In this document: positions 18,968-27,901 of the stretch, piece after piece
Numbering within the stretch: position 1 is the first letter of the stretch
Layout: every line of letters starts with the position of its first letter
NCBI GenBank assembly: GCA_003001975.1
Contig: PVUG01000004.1
Coordinates: 266,804-330,803, forward strand
Direction: 5' to 3'
DNA length: 64,000 nucleotides
Source of the DNA: Martelella mediterranea
GTDB lineage: Bacteria; Pseudomonadota; Alphaproteobacteria; Rhizobiales; Rhizobiaceae
Position numbers and translations under genes: made by a program
Notes under the pieces: model-generated
The model's database searches: none
Seen by the model: the letters and a program-made list of their open reading frames with translations, nothing else
Told to the model about the DNA's origin: nothing

Positions 18968-21900
18968 TCAGCCTGGAAGTGAAATCTGCGCATTGAGTGC
19001 CGTTCCAAGCGGCACTTTCCGACCCATCTGGCGAAGACGAATCGAAAACAGCTCGGGCCGCGCCCCGAAATCGGCAATCTGGTCGACTTCCGGATAGAGC
19101 CATTCCGGCGATGTCGTATCGACACTGCGCACGCGCGTTTCGCCGGCGAATATTTCCAGACGGTAGGCTTCCGTTTCTTCGTCGAGCGGGATTTCGGCAG
19201 CGCTCCAGTCATCGGCATCGATGCGGGAGCGTCGTATCCAGCGAAAGGCGACATCGCCCGAAGCCAGGCGCCGTCCCCTGAAGTGAACAGGCGAAAGCGG
19301 CGTTTCCGCGCGGATACCGCCGGCAAAGCTATAGGGCGCCTGCGGATCGATCTGTCCATATGCCGTTTCAACGACATAGTTGCGCGCAAGGCCGACATGC
19401 TGAGCACTGATGCCAAGAGGAACAACCGAAGCGTTGAGCACGACGGCATCGGCACCCGCAGATGCGCCGGCGGCCATCGCATCTTCCGTACCGTGCAATC
19501 CGCGCAGCAGGCCGCTCACCCGCCAGCGGCCGGGCGACAGTTCCGCGGCATCGAGAAATCCGACGATTTCAAACACGCCGTTGTCGGCCCGGATGGCCAG
19601 CCGGTTTTCCCCGCTCAGCACCGCGGCCTTGGTTGCCGAGGCAAGACCGCCGAAGTCCAGATCGATAACCAGTTCGCGGCTGAAATCGAAACGTCCGCTG
19701 ATCCCCGGCGTCAGCGGCGATACCTGCGTAGCGGTCGCTGCCGGCCTCTCTGCGACCGCGCCGGGCTGATAGCCCTCCGTGGTCGCCGACGATGCAATGA
19801 AGCACCGCCGCCAGGGTCTGGCAAAAACCGCAATCCGCGCGAAATCCTCCGAAGCGCCGGCCCTGTCGCGTGCCAAATCCAGAAACATGACACGCGGAGA
19901 GAAACCTTCGGAGGGCATATTATCCGGGCTATGCCATCGGTCTGTCACTCTTGCGACATTGCCTGCACCGGGCGAAAACGACCGTGCCTCAACCTTGATC
20001 GTGTCGGCAAGTTCAAGCCTGGTCACCATGAACCGTCCGGCGGGGCCATCCTTGAGATCAAAAACGTCGCCGATTTCCACACTGCGTTCCTGTGGCGACA
20101 GGTCAAGCTGAAGCGTGCGCACCGCGATCCGGCTTTCGCGCAACAGTGCCGACGCACGTTCGATCGCCGTTGCCTCGGGCAGAACCGTCGGCAGCCCGTA
20201 TCGCAATACCCGGTCATTTGCCGCAACAGCGCGGCTCGATCGTGCGCTTGCCTGCTCGTAACGGGTTGCCGGGTCCAGATAGGTCACGGTAGCTTCACCC
20301 GCCAGATCGCTGTCATGCAGACGCGTTTCCCGCCACAGGCCGGCGGCCTCATCGGGCTCTGCGAGGATTTCGATCTGCCGCGACGGCAGGCTTGCGCGCT
20401 GGCGCGAGCGAAATACCAGACCGCCGGCGGTTTCAATGCAGTCGGCCAGATAGAGCGAAAGCAACGGCTCGATCAGATCACGCGCTGCATCGATATCGGC
20501 TTGCTGATATCCGACCAGATCGCCGCTCAGCAAACGGGTGTCGCAGTCATGAAAACCATGATCGGCAAGCAGCGTGCGCACCGTGTCGGCAAGCGTCGTT
20601 GCCCCCAGCCTGCCGTTCAGCCAGTGCCCGGTCGCCCAGTTGTCGCCATCGCTCCACAATTCACCATTTTGCGGAAAGGCAGGGTAAGGCCGGATATCCC
20701 AGCACCACAGGAAGATATGGTCGGGATCAACCATGCCCACGGGGGTCTGTGCACCGGCCCACCAGTCAAGATGGGTTTCCAGAAAACGGCGCTGTTCGTC
20801 ATCCGAACGTCTGCCGTTTGAAAAATACGGATAGGCGGACTCCGCCGATTTCGGGTCAGCAAACACGTTCGGCTGGCCGCTGCCCTTGTCGACGGCCGGG
20901 CAACCGAGTTCGGTAAACCAGATCGGCTTGGCCATCGGCGTCCAGGAAGATGGTGTTGCCGCCTCGCTGCCGCCGACCCGGTTGTAGTGCAGATTGGTCC
21001 ACCAGCCTTCAAGGTCCTTGTAGCGATAGACCCATGGCTTGCCGGCCAGCCCGTCGGTGATCGGGCTTCGGACACGCATCTTCCGGTCGGCATCGCTGGC
21101 ATAATACCAGTCAAAGCCCTCACCGGCCGCAACCTGGCCCTCCAGCCCGGTCGGATCGGTCGCAGTCCGGAAACCATCCGGGTTATCGGCGGCAAGATCG
21201 TCGTCGCGCCAGTCGGAAAGCGGCATGTAATTGTCGATACCGATGGCGGTGATATCCGGACTTGCCCAAAGCGCATCGAGATTGAAATAGACATCGCCGC
21301 TGCCATCGGCGGGGTGATAGCCGAAATATTCGCTCCAGTCGGCACCATAGGTCAGCGCCGTTTCCGGCCCCAGAATACCCCGCACGTCAGCGGCAAGCTC
21401 AACCAGCCCTTCGACAAACGGAAAGGCGTCGTTCTGGTCGCGGATCGCGGTCAGGCCGCGCAATTCCGAGCCGATGATGAAACCATCGACACCGCCGCTT
21501 GCTGCCGCCAGATGTGCATAGTGCAAGATGAGGCGCCTGTATCCGGCATCGGAACCGGCAAAGCCGACGCCATCATCCCCCGGCGTAAAATCATGCGGCT
21601 CGGCCGTGCCCAGAAACGCCTCGACATCGGCCCGCGCCTCGGCCGTACGATCCGTTGTCCCCGGTTGTCCGGCAGCGGGGTGACAGGTAATGCGTCCGCG
21701 CCAGGGATAGACCGCCTGTTGCGCGCCGCCGTAAGGGTCGGGCAGACCGTTTTCCTCGGGCACATCCATCATGATGAAAGGGTAGAGAAACACCTTCAGG
21801 CCCCGTGCCCTGAGATCGCCGATCGCCGCCATCAGCCCCGCATCGTTGGGCGTGCCGCCATAGGCCGGGCCACCCTCATGGGTGCTCACCACATAGGCCT

Positions 21901-22825
21901 CGTCGCGGGCGATTCCCGAAACCCGCCAGGGCGTGCTTTCCGCGGCCCGATGCGGCGTTTCCACTCCCGGACGGATCTTGCACGCTCCGGCCCTCAGATC
22001 CGTTCCGAACCAGGTTACCACCAGCGCGACGCGCTCCAGATTGGGGCAAAGCGCCATCAGTTCGTCAAAGGAGGCTTCCCAGTCCGTTGTCCGCACCAGC
22101 GTGTTGCGGTTCATGATCCGTTGCTGGCCGCTGCCGAGCGATTCCGTTACCGGAAACGGACAAAGTCCGTGCTCAGTCGCGCCCGGAATGATGGCAACGG
22201 CCTTCACCTGGTTTTCCAGCGCACCGGTGGGCCTCAGCACTTCGAACTGAAAAACCGGAATCCGGTTCCCGAACGTATCAAGCGGCAGACGTTCGAAGAC
22301 GACATAGCTCAGCCCGCGATAGGCCGGCGCGTTGCCCGTTCCCTGCTTGGCCTCGATCAGAGGGTCCGGCAACTGATTGTCATCGCCGGCATAAAAGCGC
22401 ATTTCGATCGTGGTAAGATCCAGCTCACGCCCGTCCGCCCAGACCCGCCGGATCGCGGCAACAGGACCTTCGCAAATCCCGAAGGCGAAATTGCCGAAAT
22501 AGGAGAAGCTTTCGACCGTGGGGCCGGCGGATGCCTTGCCGCCGGTCCGTTCCTCGACCACTTCCTCCTCAAAGCGCGTCGCCCAGATCAGCGTGCCGCC
22601 GATCCGCGATGTGCCGTAGACGCGCGGTATCGCAGCGCCTTCCTCGGCTCCGCCCATACGAGCTGTTGGCAGGTGCCGCCCGCTGACCCTGCGCCCGCCG
22701 GAAAACAACGAATTGTCGACGGCAGCGCCGGCCAGCGCCCCCAGCGCCCGCCCGGCAACTGCGCCGAAGGGCCCGAAGACACTGCCGATCACGGCGCCTG
22801 CCGCCTGAAACACGATTGTCGCCAT
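18968..22825 (-). CDS. GTA gp15: TIM-barrel host-specificity/tail hub protein
   Basis: About 1285 residues from ATG 22825 (MATIVFQAAGAVIGSVFG, GAGG eight bases upstream). The N-terminal region has the hydrophobic glycine-rich stretch and PRVYGTSRIGG of GTA/phage tail hubs. The middle carries a glycoside-hydrolase-like TIM barrel (around FIIGSELRGL, YGADWSEYFG, WFTELGCPAVDKG, WCWDIRPYP). The C-terminal half is a phage-tail host-specificity region. Typical length for GTA gp15. It should form the tail tip that contacts recipient cells. The frame extends to 22978, but those residues overlap gp14. Confidence 0.9.
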   Translation of the reverse strand: MATIVFQAAGAVIGSVFGPFGAVAGRALGALAGAAVDNSLFSGGRRVSGRHLPTARMGGAEEGAAIPRVYGTSRIGGTLIWATRFEEEVVEERTGGKASAGPTVESFSYFGNFAFGICEGPVAAIRRVWADGRELDLTTIEMRFYAGDDNQLPDPLIEAKQGTGNAPAYRGLSYVVFERLPLDTFGNRIPVFQFEVLRPTGALENQVKAVAIIPGATEHGLCPFPVTESLGSGQQRIMNRNTLVRTTDWEASFDELMALCPNLERVALVVTWFGTDLRAGACKIRPGVETPHRAAESTPWRVSGIARDEAYVVSTHEGGPAYGGTPNDAGLMAAIGDLRARGLKVFLYPFIMMDVPEENGLPDPYGGAQQAVYPWRGRITCHPAAGQPGTTDRTAEARADVEAFLGTAEPHDFTPGDDGVGFAGSDAGYRRLILHYAHLAAASGGVDGFIIGSELRGLTAIRDQNDAFPFVEGLVELAADVRGILGPETALTYGADWSEYFGYHPADGSGDVYFNLDALWASPDITAIGIDNYMPLSDWRDDDLAADNPDGFRTATDPTGLEGQVAAGEGFDWYYASDADRKMRVRSPITDGLAGKPWVYRYKDLEGWWTNLHYNRVGGSEAATPSSWTPMAKPIWFTELGCPAVDKGSGQPNVFADPKSAESAYPYFSNGRRSDDEQRRFLETHLDWWAGAQTPVGMVDPDHIFLWCWDIRPYPAFPQNGELWSDGDNWATGHWLNGRLGATTLADTVRTLLADHGFHDCDTRLLSGDLVGYQQADIDAARDLIEPLLSLYLADCIETAGGLVFRSRQRASLPSRQIEILAEPDEAAGLWRETRLHDSDLAGEATVTYLDPATRYEQASARSSRAVAANDRVLRYGLPTVLPEATAIERASALLRESRIAVRTLQLDLSPQERSVEIGDVFDLKDGPAGRFMVTRLELADTIKVEARSFSPGAGNVARVTDRWHSPDNMPSEGFSPRVMFLDLARDRAGASEDFARIAVFARPWRRCFIASSATTEGYQPGAVAERPAATATQVSPLTPGISGRFDFSRELVIDLDFGGLASATKAAVLSGENRLAIRADNGVFEIVGFLDAAELSPGRWRVSGLLRGLHGTEDAMAAGASAGADAVVLNASVVPLGISAQHVGLARNYVVETAYGQIDPQAPYSFAGGIRAETPLSPVHFRGRRLASGDVAFRWIRRSRIDADDWSAAEIPLDEETEAYRLEIFAGETRVRSVDTTSPEWLYPEVDQIADFGARPELFSIRLRQMGRKVPLGTALNAQISLPG

Positions 22826-22922
22826 TGCCAGAACCTCGATCAGGAAACGGGCCGCGCCATGCCTGAGGCAGACAGGGCCGGTCTCTTTTTTTGTATTTGA
22901 AGAATTGCGAACGCAGGCTGCG

Positions 22923-23381
22923 TCAGTCAGTGCCGGACCGCACGGGTGGAAAATCGGGAAACCGGTAGACGCCGGCAATCCGCCGCCGCCATCCGGGAAC
23001 GAGTGACGAGCAGATCACCCCCGCCTGCTCGTAGGCGTGGATGAACTGATCGTCTGCGCTCAGGATCCCGGCGTGTTTGGCGGCAAACTGCGCGCGCCAG
23101 CGAAACAACAGGATATCCCCGGGGGCCATCTGTTCGAGAGCGATCGCCGTACCGCAATAACGGGCAGCGGCGTCCAGCAGCCGTTCCCGGCCGGTGCGTT
23201 CGGCCCAGTCGGCAGCATAAGGCGCGCCGATACCCGGAACCTCACCGTAAAGTCGCCCCCACACCCCCCGAATAAGCCCGAGACAATCGCAACCGACACC
23301 AATCTCCGAAGCCTGGTGGCGATAGGGTGTCCCGATCCACTTTTCGGCCTCGGCGACGGCGCGTGCCCCCATCGTTGTCAT
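22923..23381 (-). CDS. GTA gp14: NlpC/P60 cell-wall peptidase
   Basis: 152 residues. Catalytic Cys in GCDCLGLIRGVW and His in AAKHAGIL, the NlpC/P60 pattern of phage tail peptidases. In GTAs this protein sits at the tail tip and opens peptidoglycan during DNA entry. Its ATG overlaps the gp13 stop (ATGA at 23381-23378). It is separated from gp15 by about 100 bases. Confidence 0.92.
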   Translation of the reverse strand: MTTMGARAVAEAEKWIGTPYRHQASEIGVGCDCLGLIRGVWGRLYGEVPGIGAPYAADWAERTGRERLLDAAARYCGTAIALEQMAPGDILLFRWRAQFAAKHAGILSADDQFIHAYEQAGVICSSLVPGWRRRIAGVYRFPDFPPVRSGTD

Positions 23382-24268
23382 TTGAAGATCGGGCTTCCGT
23401 CATGCGTGCTTTCGCCATTCACATAGGAATAGCCGAAATCAGCACCGGGCATGTGCGGAAAGCCGCGAAAATTGAGATGATTGGCGAACTTGTTGCGGCA
23501 GGTGGAAAATGCCTTGTCGCACCCCGCCGTCAGGCGCACCTGATCTCCGGCCTCGGGCATGCTCTCAAGGGGCAACCACAGATCAATACGCATGTCGCTG
23601 GATGAAAGCGCGTTGGTTTCGATGTCGAAACGACGCCCGGCAAGATTGCCGCTTTCAAAGCTCAACACACCATGGGCGAAAAACCCTTCGGAAAAATCGC
23701 CGCCTGCCGTCACCAAAATCCGGGTATCGGTTTCAACCGCGGCAACCGTTCCGGTCGTGAAGAAGCCGGGGCTTTGCGGGTTGAAGCCACAGGCCGTATC
23801 CCCGAACACGGCATCGCAACGCCGGGTGAAGCTGCGCCCCTGCGGCTGTGACAACCGATGGGTGATCGCCCGCAATTCGGCACTGAAGCCGCCACCTTCG
23901 CGCGAAACTTCGCCGACCTCGTAGACCTGCATGATCTGGTGCTGATCGGGCGCTTGCCAATTCACAAGAAAAACCTCCACGCGCGCGCCGTCATAGTCGC
24001 CGGCCGCCAGTGCTTCTTCCGTAATGGCATCATTGGAAAAACCGCCGACGACCTCATTGGTGCTGGCCGCAAGGCCGTCCTCGGCCTCGAAGCCGGAGGA
24101 AGAAAAACCACTTGCCGCCAGAAAATGCGTCCCGGCAAAAACGAGATCGCGATCATGCTCGGTAAAGCCGAGAACGGTTCCGTTTTTCAACACAAGCCGC
24201 CAGCAGTGGCAGACAGTGGTTGCGTCCTGCACAAGGTGCGCCTGCAGCGCCGCATTCATTGCTCTCAT
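23378..24268 (-). CDS. GTA gp13: DUF2163 baseplate hub protein
   Basis: 296 residues with the family features ATTVCHCWRLVLKNGTVLGFTEHDRDL at the N-terminus (listed here in part), QAPDQHQIMQ in the middle and the Cys-rich C-terminus TAGCDKAFSTCRNKFAN and NFRGFPHMPG. Several Cys probably bind a metal centre, as in the RcGTA hub. The ATG overlaps the gp12 stop (24268-24265). Confidence 0.9.
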   Translation of the reverse strand: MRAMNAALQAHLVQDATTVCHCWRLVLKNGTVLGFTEHDRDLVFAGTHFLAASGFSSSGFEAEDGLAASTNEVVGGFSNDAITEEALAAGDYDGARVEVFLVNWQAPDQHQIMQVYEVGEVSREGGGFSAELRAITHRLSQPQGRSFTRRCDAVFGDTACGFNPQSPGFFTTGTVAAVETDTRILVTAGGDFSEGFFAHGVLSFESGNLAGRRFDIETNALSSSDMRIDLWLPLESMPEAGDQVRLTAGCDKAFSTCRNKFANHLNFRGFPHMPGADFGYSYVNGESTHDGSPIFK

Positions 24269-24906
24269 GGCATGATCTCCACCAGCGGCACAGATGGCAC
24301 ACTGCCCGCATTGAAGGCTTTCATATTGATGTCGATGCGATCGATATCGAAGCGGACCGGCACATCGAAAACATATCCGGCGAATATCTCCGCTCCGTCT
24401 GCCGGCACCGCTCCGGCGTCAAAGGTGACGATCCCGGTCGTCGCATCGACGGAGAAATCCGTTTCCGGGCTCTCGATCCCGTCGACCGAAACCCGCACGG
24501 TTTCGGCCACCGGTTTTTCGATCGTCCGCACAAACGCAGCCGCGCTGTCGCCATAGGTCTTGATCAGCTGAAACGCGGTCGTGGCGCCATCCCCTTGCCC
24601 GATCCGTTGATCCGACGGCCCGGGTTCGGCAAGCGGCCCGCAGGACTTGAAGTCGACCGGGTCGCGAAAGCGAAAACCGTAAAGCTGGCCGTTCCGCGCC
24701 TCGAAAAATGCCGTCAGTTCATACAAGTCCGCAATCGAACGAACCGCGGAACCGGCATCATAGGAGCGCCTGGAATTGCGCCAGCGCTGGTTGCGGTTTT
24801 CCCGTCCGTTGGAAAGGTTGACAATATCGGTGTGTCGCACCGGCCCGCCGCTGACGGCAAGCGACAGCCGCAACGGAAAGCGCACGTCGTGAAAGCTCGT
24901 GCTCAT
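24265..24906 (-). CDS. GTA gp12: DUF2460 distal tail protein
   Basis: 213 residues. The N-terminus FHDVRFPLRLSLAVSGGP and the pattern RRSYDAGSAVRSIADLYEL and FFEARNGQLYGFRFRDPVDF are diagnostic of DUF2460 tail proteins. Start ATG 24906 with GAGGAGG four bases upstream. Forms the ring between tail tube and baseplate in GTAs. Tightly coupled to gp13. Confidence 0.92.
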   Translation of the reverse strand: MSTSFHDVRFPLRLSLAVSGGPVRHTDIVNLSNGRENRNQRWRNSRRSYDAGSAVRSIADLYELTAFFEARNGQLYGFRFRDPVDFKSCGPLAEPGPSDQRIGQGDGATTAFQLIKTYGDSAAAFVRTIEKPVAETVRVSVDGIESPETDFSVDATTGIVTFDAGAVPADGAEIFAGYVFDVPVRFDIDRIDINMKAFNAGSVPSVPLVEIMP

Positions 24907-24915
24907 GGTGCCTCC

Positions 24916-25497
24916 TCAGATATTACGCTGACCGGAGCGCACGGCTCTGGCCAGCATCGCCGAGATCTGCCCCTGGCTCTTCTGGAAGCTCGCGGCATCC
25001 TGCGCCGTCACGTTGAAGACGATCTGCGGCCCGCCGCCGCCCGAAGCGGCAACGCCAAGCGCACCGTCGGAACCGCGCTTCAGGGGCAGGATCGCCTCGC
25101 TGCCGGCTTCTCCCATCAGCCCGAGCTCGCCGCTCACCGGAAAATAGGTCGGCCGCGAAACCACACCGCCTGAAGCAAATGGCGTAATCCGGCCCGGCAC
25201 CCCGCCATTGGCATGGGTAAACACCTGAACCAGTCCTTCGGCAAGATTGCCGATCTGGCCGGAAATCGCATTTTCGAGCGGCTTCAGCGCCGAGTTCAAC
25301 GCCAGTTCGGAAAGCCGCCGCCCGAGGTCCCCCAGCACGGTCTGCAACCCCTTGCCGGAGAGCGTCGCATCCTTCAGTGCGCCGGTGATCGCCCTCGAAA
25401 ACCGGTCGGACTGCGCCTCAAGGTCGCCCAGAACGTCATAAAGCGCACTCGCACCGCTCACGGCATCGGCATAATTATCGCTTGTGTCAGGTTCCAT
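24916..25497 (-). CDS. GTA gp11: tail tape-measure protein
   Basis: About 193 residues, short as in all GTAs with a short tail. Alpha-helical N-terminal half, then the tape-measure signature FASGGVVSRPTYFPVSG and GLMGEAGSEAILPLKRG. ATG 25497 has AGGA six bases upstream and overlaps the end of the upstream chaperone gene by 11 bases. Next gene gp12 starts ten bases downstream. Confidence 0.9.
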   Translation of the reverse strand: MEPDTSDNYADAVSGASALYDVLGDLEAQSDRFSRAITGALKDATLSGKGLQTVLGDLGRRLSELALNSALKPLENAISGQIGNLAEGLVQVFTHANGGVPGRITPFASGGVVSRPTYFPVSGELGLMGEAGSEAILPLKRGSDGALGVAASGGGGPQIVFNVTAQDAASFQKSQGQISAMLARAVRSGQRNI

Positions 25498-25669
25498 CAC
25501 CGTTCCTCGCTTGGTCGGGGTAACGCATCATCAGGTCTTCAAGGTTCGCCCGTGTCGGATAGGGCGCGACCGGCACAAAAGCCCCCGTCATCGCCGCAAA
25601 TTCGACCGGTGAAAGCGCCCAGAAATCGTCAGGTTGCAGCCGCAGCAGGCAAAGCCCCGTATGAAGCAC
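25487..25669 (-). CDS. GTA tail assembly chaperone (gp10-associated, TAC_6-like)
   Basis: 60 residues from the first usable start, GTG 25669. The pattern GLCLLRLQPDDFWALSPVEFAA is that of the small chaperones next to GTA gp10. In-frame residues upstream of the GTG (…EPFPWRS) also look like family sequence, and no ATG, GTG or TTG occurs between 25669 and the stop at 25801-25799. This frame is -1 relative to gp10 and is open through its last 25 codons. The protein may therefore be made by frameshifting from gp10, as in phage G/GT chaperones. Confidence 0.75.
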   Translation of the reverse strand: MLHTGLCLLRLQPDDFWALSPVEFAAMTGAFVPVAPYPTRANLEDLMMRYPDQARNGDGT

Positions 25670-25722
25670 CGACCGCCAGGGGAACGGTTCGGCGCCGGGA
25701 GGTTCGGGCGCTGCCGCTGCGG

Positions 25723-26103
25723 CTAGGAAGGGTCCGGCGTGTTTCCGTCCGTTTGCGGACGAACAGCCTCTCCTCCCGAAAAGGTCACGGTCAGAAGTTC
25801 ACCGGCGAGTTTCGCATAGGCCGCCACGCCGCCTTCCATGCTCATCGCCGCCACCTCGTCGTCGTCGATCGCATTGCCGCCGCCGCGCAGCCCTGCGCCA
25901 ATGATGGCAATCAGGTCATGCGCTTTCAGCCGTCCCGAACCCAGCCGTTTTCCAAGATCACCGAGACCATCGGCCGAAAACGCCGTCTCAAGCTCTGCCA
26001 GCGCGCCCAGCGTGAGGCACAGAATACGGCGTTCGCCGTCAATCACCGCCTCCACCTCACCGCGATAGCGGTTGGCGCGGCCATGGGCATCGCTGCGTGT
26101 CAT
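25723..26103 (-). CDS. GTA gp10: tail assembly chaperone/gp10 family
   Basis: 126 residues. The family pattern NRYRGEVEAVIDGERRILCL, LTLGALAELE and LKAHDLIAIIGAGLRGGG is clear. In tail modules the two genes between the major tail protein and the tape measure encode assembly chaperones, and this is the first of them. The ATG overlaps the gp9 stop (ATGA at 26103-26100). The last codons carry an SD-like GGGAGGAG stretch (about 25764-25775) upstream of the frame switch discussed for the next gene. Confidence 0.88.
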   Translation of the reverse strand: MTRSDAHGRANRYRGEVEAVIDGERRILCLTLGALAELETAFSADGLGDLGKRLGSGRLKAHDLIAIIGAGLRGGGNAIDDDEVAAMSMEGGVAAYAKLAGELLTVTFSGGEAVRPQTDGNTPDPS

Positions 26104-26510
26104 GCTCCGCCTCCAAAGCTGATCGCCCCGCCCGATTCAAGGGCGACCTCGAACTGCAGCTCGCCATTATGCTGGCCGGAATATTCGAGCGATGTGAACT
26201 GGAACGGACCGGCAAGCGTGCCGAAACCCGGGATCACGATCTCCGCACTCACAAGCGCACCGGCAAAAAAAGCCACCCGCACCGTTTCATCGGACGCCGC
26301 ATCTTTGAAAATACCGCTCGCCGTCAGCGAGGCGCGCTGAATGCCCGCGCCGCCGAGAAGTTCGCGCCAGCGTCCCGCACTTTCCGAATCGGTAATGTCC
26401 ACCGTTTCGGCATTGAACGCCAGCCGCTTCGACCTGAGGCCGGCAACCGTCTCATAGGCACTTCCATTATGCAGCTTCAGCAGCAGATCCTTGGCCTTCT
26501 GGGCTGTCAT
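26100..26510 (-). CDS. GTA gp9: major tail tube protein (TP901-1 family)
   Basis: 136 residues from ATG 26510 (GGAG six bases upstream). MTAQKAKDLLLKLHNG, VDITDSESAGRWRELLGGAGI and SLTASGIFKDAASDE are the conserved elements of the TP901-1 major tail family. Polymerises into the tail tube. Confidence 0.93.
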   Translation of the reverse strand: MTAQKAKDLLLKLHNGSAYETVAGLRSKRLAFNAETVDITDSESAGRWRELLGGAGIQRASLTASGIFKDAASDETVRVAFFAGALVSAEIVIPGFGTLAGPFQFTSLEYSGQHNGELQFEVALESGGAISFGGGA

Positions 26511-26545
26511 CACACTCTCCGTTCAGAATTGGAAAAAGGGCCGGC

Positions 26546-26953
26546 TCAGGCGGGTTCGGTCACGGCGCGAAACCGCATTTCGGCGAGGAAATAGCCGGTC
26601 CGCGTCACCCGTCGCACCCGCGTGGAGCGGTGCAGCAGGTTGATCAGCGCAAATCCGGAAAGGCTCAGATCGCTGTCATGAAGCAGCGCTTTCACCCGCG
26701 CCTCGATTGTCTGCAACGTCTTGCGACCATGCGCCTCCGACCAGATTTCAATGGTCAGAAAATGCTCGCTTCCGCTCTCCGTGGACGTCGAATAGTCGCG
26801 GGTCTCGCATTCTCCAAAGACAATGGCCGGCAAACGCGGCCGGCTGAGCAGCCGGTCAAAAATTGCATCGGCGCCGATCAGTGCCGACAGTGCCGCATCG
26901 GAATTCAGCGTCCTGTGGATTGCGCCGAGCAGCGCGTTTTCAGCAGAACTCAT
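26546..26953 (-). CDS. GTA gp8: DUF3168 tail terminator protein
   Basis: 135 residues from ATG 26953 (GGAGG seven bases upstream). Core GAIHRTLNSDAALSALIGA and LPAIVFGECETRDYSTSTE with HFLTIEIWSE identify DUF3168. The start overlaps the gp7 stop. The gap to gp9 is 35 bases. Confidence 0.9.
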   Translation of the reverse strand: MSSAENALLGAIHRTLNSDAALSALIGADAIFDRLLSRPRLPAIVFGECETRDYSTSTESGSEHFLTIEIWSEAHGRKTLQTIEARVKALLHDSDLSLSGFALINLLHRSTRVRRVTRTGYFLAEMRFRAVTEPA

Positions 26954-27279
26954 GTCGCCACCTCCTCGCAACGGCAGACCGTATAGCGCCCGGTCTCATC
27001 CGGATCGCGCCAGCCGGCCAGTCTGAAAACCCGGCTGCCGCGCCGAAATCGCATGCCGGGCACGAGATCAGCGCGCGCCCTCAGCCAGATTTCGTGGGTC
27101 ACCCGAAAGGTCTCGCCATTGGCCTCTTCGCTGAAGGCAATCGATACGGGTTCGATCCGGGCCCAGGCTTTTGCGAAGGCCACATAGGTGATTGTTGCAC
27201 CGCCCTGCCCGTCAGAGGTGGCCTCAGGCGTCATCAAATCGAGACGCGCGGAAAATGCGCCGGGGTCGAGTGTCAGCAT
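26950..27279 (-). CDS. GTA gp7: head-tail adaptor
   Basis: 109 residues from ATG 27279. Pattern FSARLDLMTPEATSDGQGG and AWARIEPVS with LVPGMRFRRGSRVFRL is that of the SPP1 gp16-type head closure family. The start overlaps the gp6 stop (TGATG). Confidence 0.9.
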   Translation of the reverse strand: MLTLDPGAFSARLDLMTPEATSDGQGGATITYVAFAKAWARIEPVSIAFSEEANGETFRVTHEIWLRARADLVPGMRFRRGSRVFRLAGWRDPDETGRYTVCRCEEVAT

Positions 27280-27845
27280 CAAAGCCTCCAGGCTTTCAGC
27301 GGCGCAATCAGCCGGTCATAACCATCCGGCGCACCGGCAGGCTGCTGCTCGGCGCTGACGACCCCGCGAAAGACAAACATGTGGGCGACGTGGCGCAGGA
27401 TCGCCTGCCTGGCGACCTCCGGCACATCCGCCGCGGCTCCGAACCCGGCCGTAAAATCAACCTCGATCCCGTTCACGCCCGCACGCCGTCCGGCAAGCGC
27501 CGGCAGATAGAACCGCGCCGGCCGCGCCCGGCCATCCAGCCGCGCACGATCAAGCGAAACAACGGACGGCGTACCGCCGCCATCGTAGACCGTGACGGCC
27601 TCGACCGATTGCACCGGCCCGCGCGCCAGCGACACCATTCCGCTTGACGGCCAGTCGTCACGGCACAGCCGCCATTGCTGGGTCACCAGCGAAAGGCCGC
27701 TGATCGTCTCCAGATAATCCCGTGCCGTGGTGATCAGATCGCCCAGCAGCGTGTCCTCGTCACCATTGTCCAGTCGCAGAAAATCCCTGGCCTCGGAGAC
27801 CGTCACCGGTTCTTCCGCTGCCGGCGTGATCAGGGCATAACTCAT
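27279..27845 (-). CDS. GTA gp6: head-tail connector
   Basis: 188 residues with PVTVSEARDFLRLDN, LLGDLITTARDYLE and a C-terminal VPEVARQAILRHVAHMF helix, the gp6-like connector fold. ATG 27845 with AAGGA ten bases upstream. A strong terminator lies only 24 bases upstream of this start, so expression of gp6 and all later genes requires read-through or anti-termination. Confidence 0.92.
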   Translation of the reverse strand: MSYALITPAAEEPVTVSEARDFLRLDNGDEDTLLGDLITTARDYLETISGLSLVTQQWRLCRDDWPSSGMVSLARGPVQSVEAVTVYDGGGTPSVVSLDRARLDGRARPARFYLPALAGRRAGVNGIEVDFTAGFGAAADVPEVARQAILRHVAHMFVFRGVVSAEQQPAGAPDGYDRLIAPLKAWRL

Positions 27846-27868
27846 CGCAATCGTGTCCTTGTGCCATC

Positions 27869-27895
27869 AAAAAACCCCGGCAGAACCTGCCGGGG
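27869..27895 (-). terminator. Intrinsic terminator between GTA gp5 and gp6
   Basis: Perfect 9-bp stem CCCCGGCAG/CTGCCGGGG (27875-27883 with 27887-27895), three-base loop, followed on the minus strand by six T residues. Textbook Rho-independent terminator inside the GTA transcript, just before gp6. Confidence 0.85.
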
Positions 27896-27901
27896 TGCAG
27901 T

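Noticed and set aside
18742..19482. 246-codon frame containing the holin-like protein
   Set aside because: Only the last 69 codons have a ribosome site and a recognisable protein; the rest is antiparallel-frame noise over gp15.
20987..22900. 637-codon open frame antisense to GTA gp15
   Set aside because: Antisense to a gene with clear TIM-barrel and tail-hub motifs; no independent coding signal.
25723..25800. Classical X-XXY-YYZ slippery heptamer in gp10
   Set aside because: Every codon pair in the overlap was checked and none allows both tRNAs to re-pair; only partial candidates remain, so the frameshift is reported as a hypothesis without a mapped site.
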